Shown: in pieces, positions 45,993 to 55,663 of the stretch
Layout: each line of letters starts with the position of its first letter
How positions within the stretch are numbered: position 1 is the first letter of the stretch
NCBI GenBank assembly: GCA_963558965.1
Contig: CAUWIT010000007.1
Location: forward strand, 16,577 to 80,576
Direction of reading: 5' to 3'
From: Gallibacter sp963558965
GTDB taxonomy: Bacteria; Bacillota; Clostridia; Peptostreptococcales; Anaerovoracaceae
Length of the DNA: 64,000 nt
Position numbers and translations under genes: made by a program
Notes under the pieces: model-generated
Databases searched by the model: none
What the model was told of the DNA's origin: nothing
What the model saw: only the letters and a program-made list of their open reading frames with translations

Positions 45993-48487
45993 TATTCCTC
46001 CGTATTTTCTTTTGATAACATTAACTCTTCTTCTGTCATTAGAACAGCTCTACCACGAGGCCCATCTGGAGGCCCAACTATACCACGCTGCTCCATATCT
46101 TCAACTATTCGTGCCGCACGATTAAAACCTATTCTAAATCTTCTTTGTAGCATTGAAACTGAAGCTTGTCCAGCTTTTACAACTACTTCAATAGCTTCTT
46201 GCATAAGTTCATCCTCGTCATCGCCACCATTTTTACTTATATTTCCTTTTTCAACCTGAGTAATAACTTCTTCATTGTAGTTTGTCTCTTCAACCTGAGA
46301 TTTTACATAAGTTATAAGGTTGTGAACTTCATCATCTGAAATAAATGGACCTTGAACTCGCAATGGTTTATCTAAATCTTGTGGCTTATAAAGCATATCG
46401 CCATTCCCTACAAGTTTTTCAGCCCCTGTCATGTCTATAATAGTTCTAGAATCTATCTGTGAAGAAACCATAAATGCAATTCGTGATGGTATATTTGCTT
46501 TAATTAAACCTGTTACAACATCAACTGAAGGTCTTTGTGTTGCAACAATTAAATGCATACCAGCCGCTCTGGCTAACTGCGCAAGTCTACAAATCGCATC
46601 TTCTACCTGTGAACTTGCAACCATCATCAAGTCTGCTAACTCATCTATTATAATAACTATTTGCGGTAAAACTTCCTCATCCTTATTTTCTTTTTGCATC
46701 AAAGCATTGTAAGATTTTATATCCCTCACACCGTTAGATGCAAATTTTTTGTAACGATCTGTCATTTCAGCAACTGCCCAGTTTAGTGCCGCTGCTGCCT
46801 TTGCACTATCTGTTACTACAGGAATGAGTAAGTGGGGTATGCCATTGTAGTTACCAAGTTCAACCATTTTGGGGTCTATCAAAAGTAGTTTTACTTCATC
46901 TGGTTTAGCTCTGTATAAAATACTTGCAATAATTGTATTTATACAAACTGACTTACCAGAACCTGTAGCTCCTGCAATAAGCATATGTGGCATTTTTGCA
47001 AGATCAGCAATAACAGGCTTACCTCCTATATCTCTACCTACAGCAAATGCAAGTTTAGATGGATTTTGGTTAAATTCCTTTGAACCTACAATTTCTCCTA
47101 TAGTTACCATTTCTCTATTTTCGTTTTCTACCTCAATACCAACTGCGGCTTTGCCCGGTATTGGAGCTTCTATCCTTATACTTCTAGCTCTAAGATTTAA
47201 AGCTATATCGTCAGCAAGTCTAACTATACTTGCAACTTTAACGCCAATAGCAGGTTGTATTTCATATCGAGTTACTGAAGATCCTTTTGTAACATTTATA
47301 ACTTTCGCTTCTACATTAAAACTTTTCAATGTCTTTTCAAGAACCATAGCACTGTCCATAAGTTCCTGATTTTCATTCTTTGTTACTTTTTTTCTAACTG
47401 GTTTATTTAAAAGATTTAGAGGAGGTAATTTGTAATTTGAATTATCTCCTGCATTTTCTTTTTTGAATAATAATTCTTCTTCCAATTTTTTCTCTTTATT
47501 TTTTTCAATAACTTTTTTATCTTTTGATACAAACCCATCATCTGTTAAAGCAACTTCTGATTGACTATCTATATTAGTGTTGATTATTTCAGGTTTCATA
47601 GAAATCTGTTTTTCCTCAACATTATTTTCATCCTTTTGTATGTCATCCTTTTTACTAGATATTCCATAATTTTCATCATTTTTCAGTAAATTAATTATAG
47701 ACTTTTTATTTTTTTTAGCCTTTAAAACATCTGGAATTTGTCTTGGTTCTTCAAAATTATTTGATGGTAAATAATTTTGATTGTAGCTAGACGACATTTC
47801 TAATTGTTGTTCCTGTTTATATTGTTTTTCCAATCTTTCCTTGGCTTTTTGTTTAGCTTTTTCTGCTCTTTTAGCTTCTACTATTTTTTTTCTTTCTTTT
47901 GCATTGTCATATGCTTTTGAAATTGGTGTCTCCACTGTAAGTAAAATACATATAAAAATAACAGCAATTGCCATTATATATAGGCCTGTACTACCTACAG
48001 CTTTATTGATGAAATAGGCTAGGTACATGCCTACTACTCCACCATTTTCCAATTTCATACCTTTTTCATAAATATAACTCAAATCTTCGCCGTATATAAA
48101 TGTATCAACAAATCTTTGACTGTTAAGTAAAATTAACATTAAAAAAATTAAAAATACATATATTAGTTTATGGCTTTTAAATGGTCGATTCATTTTTGCA
48201 AATATCATAAGACCATATAATATAATTATATATGGAAGTACATATCCACCTATGCCAAACAGACCTTTTACAATTGAACTTATAAATTCACCGATGCCTC
48301 CTGCTAAATGTGTATGCATTGCAACGGCAAAAAAAGCACCAAAAGCAAGCAGCAAAGCAGCTGCTACTTCATCATATAACCTCTTTTTGCTTTCATCTAC
48401 TTTTTTAACTTGCGTTCTACCTTTTTTAGCGGTTTTTGAAGCTTTAGTTTTATTAGTAGATTTTTTCTTACTTTTGGTTGTTGCCAT
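45992..48487 (-). CDS. ftsK: FtsK/SpoIIIE family DNA translocase
   Basis: 831 residues. A basic N-terminus (TTKSKKKSTNKTKASK) precedes four membrane segments (about 38-180), a charged linker (about 190-340), then the motor: Walker A GATGSGKSVCINT (about 490), Walker B IIIIDELADLMM, and a C-terminal winged-helix gamma domain (FRIGFNRAARIVEDMEQRGI) that reads KOPS-like sites. It pumps chromosomes at the septum. Confidence 0.96.
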   Translation of the reverse strand: MATTKSKKKSTNKTKASKTAKKGRTQVKKVDESKKRLYDEVAAALLLAFGAFFAVAMHTHLAGGIGEFISSIVKGLFGIGGYVLPYIIILYGLMIFAKMNRPFKSHKLIYVFLIFLMLILLNSQRFVDTFIYGEDLSYIYEKGMKLENGGVVGMYLAYFINKAVGSTGLYIMAIAVIFICILLTVETPISKAYDNAKERKKIVEAKRAEKAKQKAKERLEKQYKQEQQLEMSSSYNQNYLPSNNFEEPRQIPDVLKAKKNKKSIINLLKNDENYGISSKKDDIQKDENNVEEKQISMKPEIINTNIDSQSEVALTDDGFVSKDKKVIEKNKEKKLEEELLFKKENAGDNSNYKLPPLNLLNKPVRKKVTKNENQELMDSAMVLEKTLKSFNVEAKVINVTKGSSVTRYEIQPAIGVKVASIVRLADDIALNLRARSIRIEAPIPGKAAVGIEVENENREMVTIGEIVGSKEFNQNPSKLAFAVGRDIGGKPVIADLAKMPHMLIAGATGSGKSVCINTIIASILYRAKPDEVKLLLIDPKMVELGNYNGIPHLLIPVVTDSAKAAAALNWAVAEMTDRYKKFASNGVRDIKSYNALMQKENKDEEVLPQIVIIIDELADLMMVASSQVEDAICRLAQLARAAGMHLIVATQRPSVDVVTGLIKANIPSRIAFMVSSQIDSRTIIDMTGAEKLVGNGDMLYKPQDLDKPLRVQGPFISDDEVHNLITYVKSQVEETNYNEEVITQVEKGNISKNGGDDEDELMQEAIEVVVKAGQASVSMLQRRFRIGFNRAARIVEDMEQRGIVGPPDGPRGRAVLMTEEELMLSKENTEE

Positions 48488-48511
48488 ATATTTAGTACCT
48501 CTCTAAACTAA

Positions 48512-49354
48512 TTATGCAAAAATACTGTAAATAATAACAAATGCTCCAAGTATCCATGTGTAATATGAGAATACTGATAATTTTTTGTTAGACACTAACT
48601 TGATCATTGTTTTGATCGCGATCAAGCCTGAAACAGCCGATACAATCATTCCTACTATAATAGGTAAAATAAGTGATGAACTAACACCTGCTTCAATAGC
48701 AGCTGGAGCTTCCAACACTACAGAACCTAAAATTGAAGGTATTGATATTAAAAATGCAAATTTAACTGCAAATTCTCTGTTAAGTCTAGTTGTTAATCCA
48801 CCAAATAAAGTTGATCCAGATCTAGAAATACCAGGTGTAATAGCTATACCCTGCATAATACCAACAAATACTGCACTTCTAAAAGGCATCTGCATAGCAG
48901 TTCTCTTACCGCCTTTCATACGCTCTGCAATAAATAAAATTGTACCAGTAAAAATTAGTCCTGTTCCAATAGCAATAAGTGATCCATAAAATCCTGTAAA
49001 TAAATCATTGAAACATAATCCTATGATGCCAGTTGGAATAGTTGCTACTATAATTAAAAATCCTAATTTTCTTGTAGGATTAGCATTTACTCTAAGTCCC
49101 TTACCTGTGAAAATATCCTTGAAAACAGCTACTAATTCCTTAAGCAAAGCCCAAATATCTTTCCAATAAACTATAAATACTGATATTAAAGTGCCTAAGT
49201 GAAGCATTACTGCAAAAAATAGTACACTTTCTCCTTCGATTCCAAAGAAATACTGTAACAAAGCTAGATGACCAGAACTACTAATTGGTAAAAACTCACC
49301 AAGTCCTTGAACTAGTCCTAAAATAATCGCTTGAAACATTGTAAGCGTTTGCAT
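48512..49354 (-). CDS. uppP: Undecaprenyl-diphosphatase UppP (BacA)
   Basis: 280 residues with about eight membrane helices. Motif 1 is GLVQGLGEFLPISSSGHLAL, with Gly where Thr is usual; motif 2 is TPGISRSGSTLFGGL. It recycles the lipid carrier for cell wall synthesis. AAGGAGG precedes the ATG; a -10 TATAAT with upstream TG is about 45 bases before the start. Confidence 0.95.
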   Translation of the reverse strand: MQTLTMFQAIILGLVQGLGEFLPISSSGHLALLQYFFGIEGESVLFFAVMLHLGTLISVFIVYWKDIWALLKELVAVFKDIFTGKGLRVNANPTRKLGFLIIVATIPTGIIGLCFNDLFTGFYGSLIAIGTGLIFTGTILFIAERMKGGKRTAMQMPFRSAVFVGIMQGIAITPGISRSGSTLFGGLTTRLNREFAVKFAFLISIPSILGSVVLEAPAAIEAGVSSSLILPIIVGMIVSAVSGLIAIKTMIKLVSNKKLSVFSYYTWILGAFVIIYSIFA

Positions 49355-49493
49355 TTTTCTCCTCCTTATAATTTTAAATTAACTAATAAATTATACCATA
49401 AACCCACAATATTTGCATGATAAATTAGTCATAAAATAATTTTTTGTACAATCTAATGTCTAATCGTAAGGGATGGATTACAATTTTACAAAA

Positions 49494-49522
49494 AAAAGAG
49501 CGGGTAGCAACTCCGCTCTTTT
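49494..49522 (-). terminator. Terminator of the fermentation cluster
   Basis: AAAAGAGCGG pairs with CCGCTCTTTT; on the minus strand a further run of T follows. It lies about 60 bases beyond the aminotransferase stop. Confidence 0.88.
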
Positions 49523-49583
49523 ATTTATTAAGTACCGTTTTTATTTATTAATCGTACATCTTTGTTAATTTAGATTTAATCGA

Positions 49584-50771
49584 TTATTTGTATTCTGCCA
49601 TAACCTTTTCAAAAGCAGGTAGCGCACCCTTAACTTTTTCAACTGGGCAGCAGTATGATAATCTTACGTATGAAGGAGTTCCAAATCCAATGCCAGGAAC
49701 TACTAGTACGTCATGTTTCTTTAATTTTTCAGCGAATTCTACTGAATCTCCGTCTGGAGCTTCGATGTACATGTAGAATGCACCTGATGGTTTAGCAACG
49801 TTGTATCCCATTCTAACTAGTTCATCATATAGAACAACTCTACATTCGTCATATGGTTTAACGTCTGGCATTACGTCGATACAATCTCTAACAACCTGCT
49901 GCATTAGAGATGGAGCGTTTACGTAACCTAGTGCTCTTCCTGCTCCGTTGATTGTTGGAATGAATTCATCATATCCATCTAATGACTTAGGAACAGCGAT
50001 GTATCCGATTCTTTCTCCAGGTAGAGAAAGTGATTTTGACCATGAGTAGCAAACAACTGTGTTGTCATATAGTGCTGGGATGAAAGCAACCTTTTCATCA
50101 GTGTAAACTAATTCTCTGTAAGGTTCGTCAGCGATAATATAGATTGGGTGTCCATATTCTTCTGCTTTAGCTGTTAATACATCTGCAGCAGCTTTGATGT
50201 TTGCTTCTGGATAAATAACGCCTGATGGGTTATTTGGAGTATTAAGAATAATAGCTTTAGTGTTTGGAGTAATAGCAGCAGCTAGTTTGTCAACATCGAT
50301 TGTTAAGTCATCAGCTGGTTCTACTAGTACTGGAACACCACCCTGAGCTTTAATGAAGCAAGTGTATTCAGGGAAGAATGGAATTACACAGATAATTTCA
50401 TCTGTTGGTTCACAAATTAGAGATTTTAGAGTGATGCTTAATGAAGCAGCAGCACCTACTGTCATGTAAATATCATCCATTGTGAATTCTACGCCAAATC
50501 TCTTAGTTAGGTTGTCAGCAACTGCTTTTCTTGTATCAGGAGCACCAGGGCCTGGTGTATATCCGTGATAAGCTGTTGGATCCTGTTCGTTGATGATCTT
50601 TAACATAGCCTGTTTTACTTCATCTGGAGCAGGAACTGATGGGTTACCAATTGAAAAGTCATAAACGTTTTCTGGTCCTACGATTGCAGCTCTTTCCCAA
50701 CCAAAATTAGCGATTTCTCTGATTACTGATGGTGCAGCACCTAAGCCGTACATATCTTTGTTAAATTTCAT
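49584..50771 (-). CDS. PLP-dependent aminotransferase of the fermentation cluster
   Basis: 395 residues, fold type I. Landmarks: YDFSIGNPSVPAP, TVGAAASLSITLKSL, NTPNNPSGVIYP, ADEPYREL, and PLP Lys in CYSWSKSLSLPGERIGY (about 240). It likely turns the imported amino acid into its 2-oxo acid for reduction by the dehydrogenase upstream. It is the last gene of the cluster, 104 bases after brnQ. Its substrate cannot be set from sequence. Confidence 0.88.
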   Translation of the reverse strand: MKFNKDMYGLGAAPSVIREIANFGWERAAIVGPENVYDFSIGNPSVPAPDEVKQAMLKIINEQDPTAYHGYTPGPGAPDTRKAVADNLTKRFGVEFTMDDIYMTVGAAASLSITLKSLICEPTDEIICVIPFFPEYTCFIKAQGGVPVLVEPADDLTIDVDKLAAAITPNTKAIILNTPNNPSGVIYPEANIKAAADVLTAKAEEYGHPIYIIADEPYRELVYTDEKVAFIPALYDNTVVCYSWSKSLSLPGERIGYIAVPKSLDGYDEFIPTINGAGRALGYVNAPSLMQQVVRDCIDVMPDVKPYDECRVVLYDELVRMGYNVAKPSGAFYMYIEAPDGDSVEFAEKLKKHDVLVVPGIGFGTPSYVRLSYCCPVEKVKGALPAFEKVMAEYK

Positions 50772-50801
50772 TTCTAATACCCTCTTTTCTTTTTTATAAG
50801 T

Positions 50802-50830
50802 GCTGCTGTGAACATAAAGCCCACAGCAGC
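50802..50830 (-). repeat. Intercistronic hairpin between brnQ and aminotransferase
   Basis: GCTGCTGTG pairs with CACAGCAGC around an 11-base loop. On the minus strand it is followed by ACTTATAAAAAAG, not T-rich, so it is unlikely to be a full terminator and may stabilise RNA ends. Confidence 0.6.
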
Positions 50831-50875
50831 TTGATAGTTTAAATCCGTTTCACTAAAAATTGTAGATAAAACTAA

Positions 50876-52261
50876 TTACATATCGTCTCTAGTTTTTCCA
50901 ACTTTACCAATAGCACTGATAGCTGTGAATAGAACAGCACCAATGATTGCTGGGATGATCCAGTTCATATCTAGGCTTGTTAGAGGAATCTTGTTGATGA
51001 ATCCCATAATAGCTTCGATAAATCCTGGAGTTGCCCATTCGTTCATTGCACATAGCTGAGCAATTCCCTTAGGAACTGAAATTAGTGCGATGAAGATTAC
51101 AGCACCTGTGTAAGTCCAGTTGTACTTGATGAATTTATCAAATAGAGTGATGATAAATAGTCCCATGTAAATTGGATATAGGATTGCAAGTATTGGAACT
51201 GCGAAGTTGATGATTGTGCTTACTCCAAATAGTGAAATGAAGAATGCTAGGATTGTAGAACATGTAACAACAATCTGATAGAATTTTTCATCTTTATTGA
51301 ACACTCTTGTGAAGAAGTTACCAGCAACACCTGTTAGACCAACTGAAGTAGTTAGACAAGCAAGTGCAGTAGCAATACCGATTGCCCATTTACCAGCAGC
51401 TCCGTACATAGCTGTGAAGATACCAACTAGGATGTTAGTTCTGTCACCAGCAGCCATGTATTCAACGAACTTAGGATCGCTTGATGCAGTAGCACCAACG
51501 TAAGTTAGACCACCATATACGATAGCAAGTAGGATTGCAGCTACTAGACCAACGCCAACAGAAGCTTTGAATCTTTCGCCTTCATCATTGTAACCTTTGT
51601 TGATAAGGTCAGTAACAACGATACCAGCCATAAGAGCTGAACCTAGAGCGTCCATTGTCTGATATCCTTCAGTAAAGCCCTTGATAAATAGGTTATCAAA
51701 TAGACCAGCTTCTAATCCTGGAGATGTTGTAGCAACTTCGCCCATTGGATTGAAGATAGCGATAATAATTGTACCAACTAAGATGATGATCAAAATTGGT
51801 GTTAAGAATTTACCGATAATGTCTACAACCTTTGCAGATCTGATTACGCAGAACCAGCTCAATACAAAGAAAATTAATGAAGTGATCCATGGAGCAACTG
51901 AGTTGATAGATCCATCTCCGAATACCTGTACAGTGAATACTTCATGAGCAGTTGCAGCAGTTCTTGGTACAGCAAATAGTACGCAAAGTACTGTTACTGA
52001 GATACATCCAAGTGCTACAGCAAACTTGTGAGATACTCTCTTACCCATGTCATCAGCCATACCGCCTACCATAGCAGTAGCGATTACACCAACTACTGGG
52101 AAGATTGGGTCAGCGATTAAGAAACCGATAGCTGATTTTAGCCAACCTTCACCTGCTAAAATACCTAGGTATGGAGGGAAAATTAAGTTTCCAGCTCCAA
52201 AGAAGATTGCGAATAACGCAAATCCTACAATAATAATGTCTTTAGTCTTGTTCTTTTGCAT
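50876..52261 (-). CDS. brnQ: Branched-chain amino acid transport system II carrier (BrnQ/LivCS family)
   Basis: 461 residues, about 12 membrane segments. The start (VGFALFAIFFGAGNLIFPPY) is the LIVCS signature. It couples uptake of Leu/Ile/Val to Na+ or H+. Its presence suggests the pathway substrate is a branched-chain or other bulky hydrophobic amino acid. It has CAG- and AAC-rich codon use like the rest of the cluster. Confidence 0.93.
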   Translation of the reverse strand: MQKNKTKDIIIVGFALFAIFFGAGNLIFPPYLGILAGEGWLKSAIGFLIADPIFPVVGVIATAMVGGMADDMGKRVSHKFAVALGCISVTVLCVLFAVPRTAATAHEVFTVQVFGDGSINSVAPWITSLIFFVLSWFCVIRSAKVVDIIGKFLTPILIIILVGTIIIAIFNPMGEVATTSPGLEAGLFDNLFIKGFTEGYQTMDALGSALMAGIVVTDLINKGYNDEGERFKASVGVGLVAAILLAIVYGGLTYVGATASSDPKFVEYMAAGDRTNILVGIFTAMYGAAGKWAIGIATALACLTTSVGLTGVAGNFFTRVFNKDEKFYQIVVTCSTILAFFISLFGVSTIINFAVPILAILYPIYMGLFIITLFDKFIKYNWTYTGAVIFIALISVPKGIAQLCAMNEWATPGFIEAIMGFINKIPLTSLDMNWIIPAIIGAVLFTAISAIGKVGKTRDDM

Positions 52262-52309
52262 TTTTAAAAACCTCTCTTAAATTGGATTTTTTAGTTAATA
52301 ATAACTAGA

Positions 52310-53293
52310 TTATAGTCCATTAACTACATTGTTTGGTTTTTCTCCAGCCATAACTTTTCTCATGTTGTCATATGACCACTGTACCATTCTGATGAAAGCA
52401 TCATCTGTAGTTCCAGCGATATGAGGTGTAATAGTTAGTCTAGAGTTACCTTCTTCTGTTAGGTTTAGAAGAGGATGATCTTCAGCTGGTGGTTCTGGAG
52501 CGATTACGTCTAGACCAGCATATACTCTACCGTTGTTTAGAGCATCTCTTAGATCTTCGTTGTTTACGATTTCTCCTCTAGCTACGTTAATAATGATTAC
52601 ATCCTGCTTCATCTTAGCGATTGTATCTTTGTTAACCATTCCTCTAGTTGAGTCTAGTACAGGTACGTGATATGAAAGGATATCACATTCTGCATATAGT
52701 TCATCTAGAGTACAGAATTTCATGTTGTATTCTTTTTCTAGCTCTTCTGGAGCTCTGAATACATCGTAGTATAGAATTCTTGCGCCAAATGCGTTTAGGA
52801 AGTGAGCAGCTTTTTTACCAATTGCTCCCATACCTACAAGACCAACAGTTCTTGTTCCTAATTCAACATGACCATTTTTCTTGTATTCTGCGAAACATTC
52901 GTGGAAGCCGCCTTTTTTAATGCGAGCATCTGTTGTAGCAGTGTGCTTTAAGCTTGCTAGCATTAGACCTACAGCATGTTCAGCAACAGAAGCAGCGTTT
53001 ACAGCTCTGTTGTTACAAACATAAATACCTCTTTCTTTAGTTGTTTCTAGATCGATTTTGTCAAATCCAACTCCTAAAGACTGGATTAGTTTTAGATTTG
53101 GGCAAGCATCAATAATGTTTTTGCCGATGATATCTACAGGACCACACCATAGAATATCTGCATCTTTTGTTGCTTCGATAAGTTCTTCATCTGAACATGG
53201 GTAGTTGATAAAATCAAATTCCATTCCTTCAGGTTTTTCAACTCCAAATCTCTGAACGCCCTTAGGTTCTTTTAAAGCGATTACTTTAGTCAT
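52310..53293 (-). CDS. D-2-hydroxyacid dehydrogenase (NAD-dependent)
   Basis: 327 residues from the ATG at 53293, with AAGGAGG 6 bases upstream; a TTG at 53311 is ignored. NAD fold: GLVGMGAIGKKAAHFL (about 147). Catalytic residues: Arg in INVARGEIV, Glu in DVIAPEPPAEDHP, His in TPHIAGTT. It should reduce the 2-oxo acid to the (R)-2-hydroxy acid that the dehydratase needs, matching LdhA in Clostridioides difficile or FldH in C. sporogenes in role. Confidence 0.88.
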   Translation of the reverse strand: MTKVIALKEPKGVQRFGVEKPEGMEFDFINYPCSDEELIEATKDADILWCGPVDIIGKNIIDACPNLKLIQSLGVGFDKIDLETTKERGIYVCNNRAVNAASVAEHAVGLMLASLKHTATTDARIKKGGFHECFAEYKKNGHVELGTRTVGLVGMGAIGKKAAHFLNAFGARILYYDVFRAPEELEKEYNMKFCTLDELYAECDILSYHVPVLDSTRGMVNKDTIAKMKQDVIIINVARGEIVNNEDLRDALNNGRVYAGLDVIAPEPPAEDHPLLNLTEEGNSRLTITPHIAGTTDDAFIRMVQWSYDNMRKVMAGEKPNNVVNGL

Positions 53294-53378
53294 TGTCTTC
53301 CTCCTTAACAATTAACATTTGCTTAAATTAAGTAGTTTTATTCTAACTCTCACGAGTCAATACCGATAACGTCTTTAA

Positions 53379-54512
53379 TTATTTAAGTACGTCTTTTGCG
53401 ATAACCATTTTCTGTACTTCAGAAGTACCTTCGTAAATTGAAGTAACTCTGATGTCTCTGTACATTCTTTCAACTGGATATTCTTTGATGTATCCATATC
53501 CACCGTGCATCTGTAGAGCTCTGTCTACAATCCACTTACCTTCTTCAGCAGCAAATAGTTTTGCCATTGAAGCTTCTTTGTCAGCAGGTTTACCTAGATC
53601 CATCTGGTATGCTGCATCGTAAACTAGGTGTCTAATAGCACATAGTTTTGTTTCCATTTCAGCAATTGTGAACTGAGTGTTCTGGAACTGAGATAGTTTT
53701 CTGCCGAACTGTTTTCTAGCTTTGATGTAGCTCTTAGCTTCTTCCATAGCTCCTGTAGCAATACCTAGAGCCTGAGCAGAAATACCAAGTCTACCTAGAG
53801 AAAGAGTCTGCATAGCATTGATGAATCCGTTATCTACTTCACCAAGAATATTCTTAGCAGGAACTCTAACATCTTCAAGAACAACGTCAGATGTAGCACA
53901 ACCAATCATACCCATCTTATCTTCTGGTTTACCAAATGATACACCTTCAGATTTAGAATCTACGATAAATGCTGTGATACCCTTAACACCCTTTTCAGGG
54001 CTTGTCTTAGCAAAGACAATTACATAATCAGAGAAAGGCGCTGCAGTAATGAAAGTCTTTCTTCCGTTTAGAATGTAATCATCACCATCTTTTACAGCAG
54101 TTGTTAAGATTGAAGCTGCGTCTGAGCCAGCACCAGGTTCTGTTAGACCAAATGCAAGTACGATTTCACCTTTACTTAGCTTAGGTAGGTATTCCTTCTT
54201 CTGTTCTTCGTTACCGAATTTTAGAAGTGGAGCTGCGTAAAGTGAGTTGTTACCTGAAATGTAGATTGAAGCAACACCTGAAACCTTAGCGATTTCTTCC
54301 ATTACGATTGCATAAGATCTGTGGTCTCCACCTGATCCACCGTATTCAACTGGAGTTTTAACTCCTAGGAATCCAGCTTCTCCCATTTTTCTGTAAACTT
54401 CCATTGGAAAGTCTGCTGTCTTGTCAACATCCTCTGCGATTGGAGCAAGCTCGTTTTCAGCAAATGATCTTGCAAGCTGACGGACTAACTCATGTTCTTT
54501 TTCGAAAATCAT
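53379..54512 (-). CDS. acdA: Acyl-CoA dehydrogenase (enoyl-CoA reductase direction)
   Basis: 377 residues. Landmarks: KTPVEYGGSGGD, AFGLTEPGAGSDAAS, YILNGRKTFIT, GRLGISAQALG, MHGGYGYIKEYPVERMYRD and IYEGTSE, whose Glu is the catalytic base. In reductive amino acid fermentation it reduces the 2-enoyl-CoA to the saturated acyl-CoA with an electron-transferring flavoprotein. No etfBA genes follow here, unlike known clusters. Confidence 0.93.
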   Translation of the reverse strand: MIFEKEHELVRQLARSFAENELAPIAEDVDKTADFPMEVYRKMGEAGFLGVKTPVEYGGSGGDHRSYAIVMEEIAKVSGVASIYISGNNSLYAAPLLKFGNEEQKKEYLPKLSKGEIVLAFGLTEPGAGSDAASILTTAVKDGDDYILNGRKTFITAAPFSDYVIVFAKTSPEKGVKGITAFIVDSKSEGVSFGKPEDKMGMIGCATSDVVLEDVRVPAKNILGEVDNGFINAMQTLSLGRLGISAQALGIATGAMEEAKSYIKARKQFGRKLSQFQNTQFTIAEMETKLCAIRHLVYDAAYQMDLGKPADKEASMAKLFAAEEGKWIVDRALQMHGGYGYIKEYPVERMYRDIRVTSIYEGTSEVQKMVIAKDVLK

Positions 54513-54539
54513 ATAAATCCTCCTTAAAAAATATATATA

Positions 54540-55661
54540 CTATAGCATCTCTGCAAATGTTTGCAGTGATGTACGTGCCTGTTCGAAGTTAGTCATCTGC
54601 TGATCTAATTCGATCATAACTAACTTGATACCAGCTTTTTCCAATGCTTTCTTGAAGATTGGGTAATCGAATTCTTCAGGGTCACAGAATTTTTCCTGAA
54701 CATATAGTACTCCATCTGCTCCTGATTTCTTAACCTTGTCGATAATCATATCTGATCTCTTCTTTTCAGCATCGTACATTACAGAGCATCCTTCAATATC
54801 TCCAAGATACTTAGCTAATGCTCTTACTGGGTTGCCAGTTCCTTCATCTACTAGTGTTCTGAACTGTCTTGATTCCTGAGCAACTTCATCGTCTACTACA
54901 GCAATCTTGTATTCTTCAAGAATTTCGTTTAAGTTAGGTAGGCTTGTTAAGATACCAGTTGTAACAACTTTAACGCCATCCCATTCCTTAACTTCTTCTT
55001 TCTTTAATGATTCATTTAATTCAGTTAGTAGTTCTGTATATTCTGCTCTATCCATGAAGTGAGCGCTTACAAGAACCATGCTTCTCTTAGAAGGAGTGAT
55101 GATGTGAGGATATTTAGCAGCTAATTCTACGAATTCCTGCATCTTAACCTTTGAAGCATTGTAAACTTTAATAGCATTTTCAATGTCATCATCAGTAATC
55201 TTCTTACCAGCGATTTCTTCTAACTGAGCCTTAACTTTGTTGTACTGAATTTCGTTGAAATCAATACCACATTCGATTTTTCTGTTCTGAGCCATAGCTA
55301 CATGGATATAAGGAATCTTATCTCCAACAGCAATTTTTAGATTCTGTCCTAAAGCTTTTAATGAGTCACACTGAATTGAAACCATTAAACCTGATAGGCA
55401 GTCTAAAGTTCCGTTTAATGCCATTTCTAATGTTCTCTGAACTACTGAACAATAGAAAGCAGGTAGATATTCTTTAGCTGCTGCTACATCACCCTGGCTT
55501 CCCCATACTCCCATTGGAGCCATGCCAGCTGCGTATACTAGTTCAACTGGTACATGTACTGGTGAGCAACCGATAATTTTCTTTCCTTCAGCCTGGTATT
55601 TTTTAACCATTTCAGCTGGTGTTATATCAAATTTCTTTAAAATATCTAAAGTATTACTCAT
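54540..55661 (-). CDS. 2-hydroxyacyl-CoA dehydratase, beta subunit (FldC/HadC type)
   Basis: 373 residues. Conserved pattern: GKKIIGCSPVHVPVELVYAAG, PAFYCSVVQRTLEMAL, SIQCDSLKALGQNLK, and DGVLYVQEKFCDPEEFDYP. Cysteines in these blocks are candidate cluster ligands. With FldB it removes water from (R)-2-hydroxyacyl-CoA by ketyl radical chemistry. It starts 2 bases after the FldB stop. Confidence 0.92.
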   Translation of the reverse strand: MSNTLDILKKFDITPAEMVKKYQAEGKKIIGCSPVHVPVELVYAAGMAPMGVWGSQGDVAAAKEYLPAFYCSVVQRTLEMALNGTLDCLSGLMVSIQCDSLKALGQNLKIAVGDKIPYIHVAMAQNRKIECGIDFNEIQYNKVKAQLEEIAGKKITDDDIENAIKVYNASKVKMQEFVELAAKYPHIITPSKRSMVLVSAHFMDRAEYTELLTELNESLKKEEVKEWDGVKVVTTGILTSLPNLNEILEEYKIAVVDDEVAQESRQFRTLVDEGTGNPVRALAKYLGDIEGCSVMYDAEKKRSDMIIDKVKKSGADGVLYVQEKFCDPEEFDYPIFKKALEKAGIKLVMIELDQQMTNFEQARTSLQTFAEML

Positions 55662-55663
55662 TA

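Noticed and set aside
46869..47369. 166-residue plus-strand open frame
   Set aside because: Antisense to the ftsK motor domain with no RBS or family resemblance.
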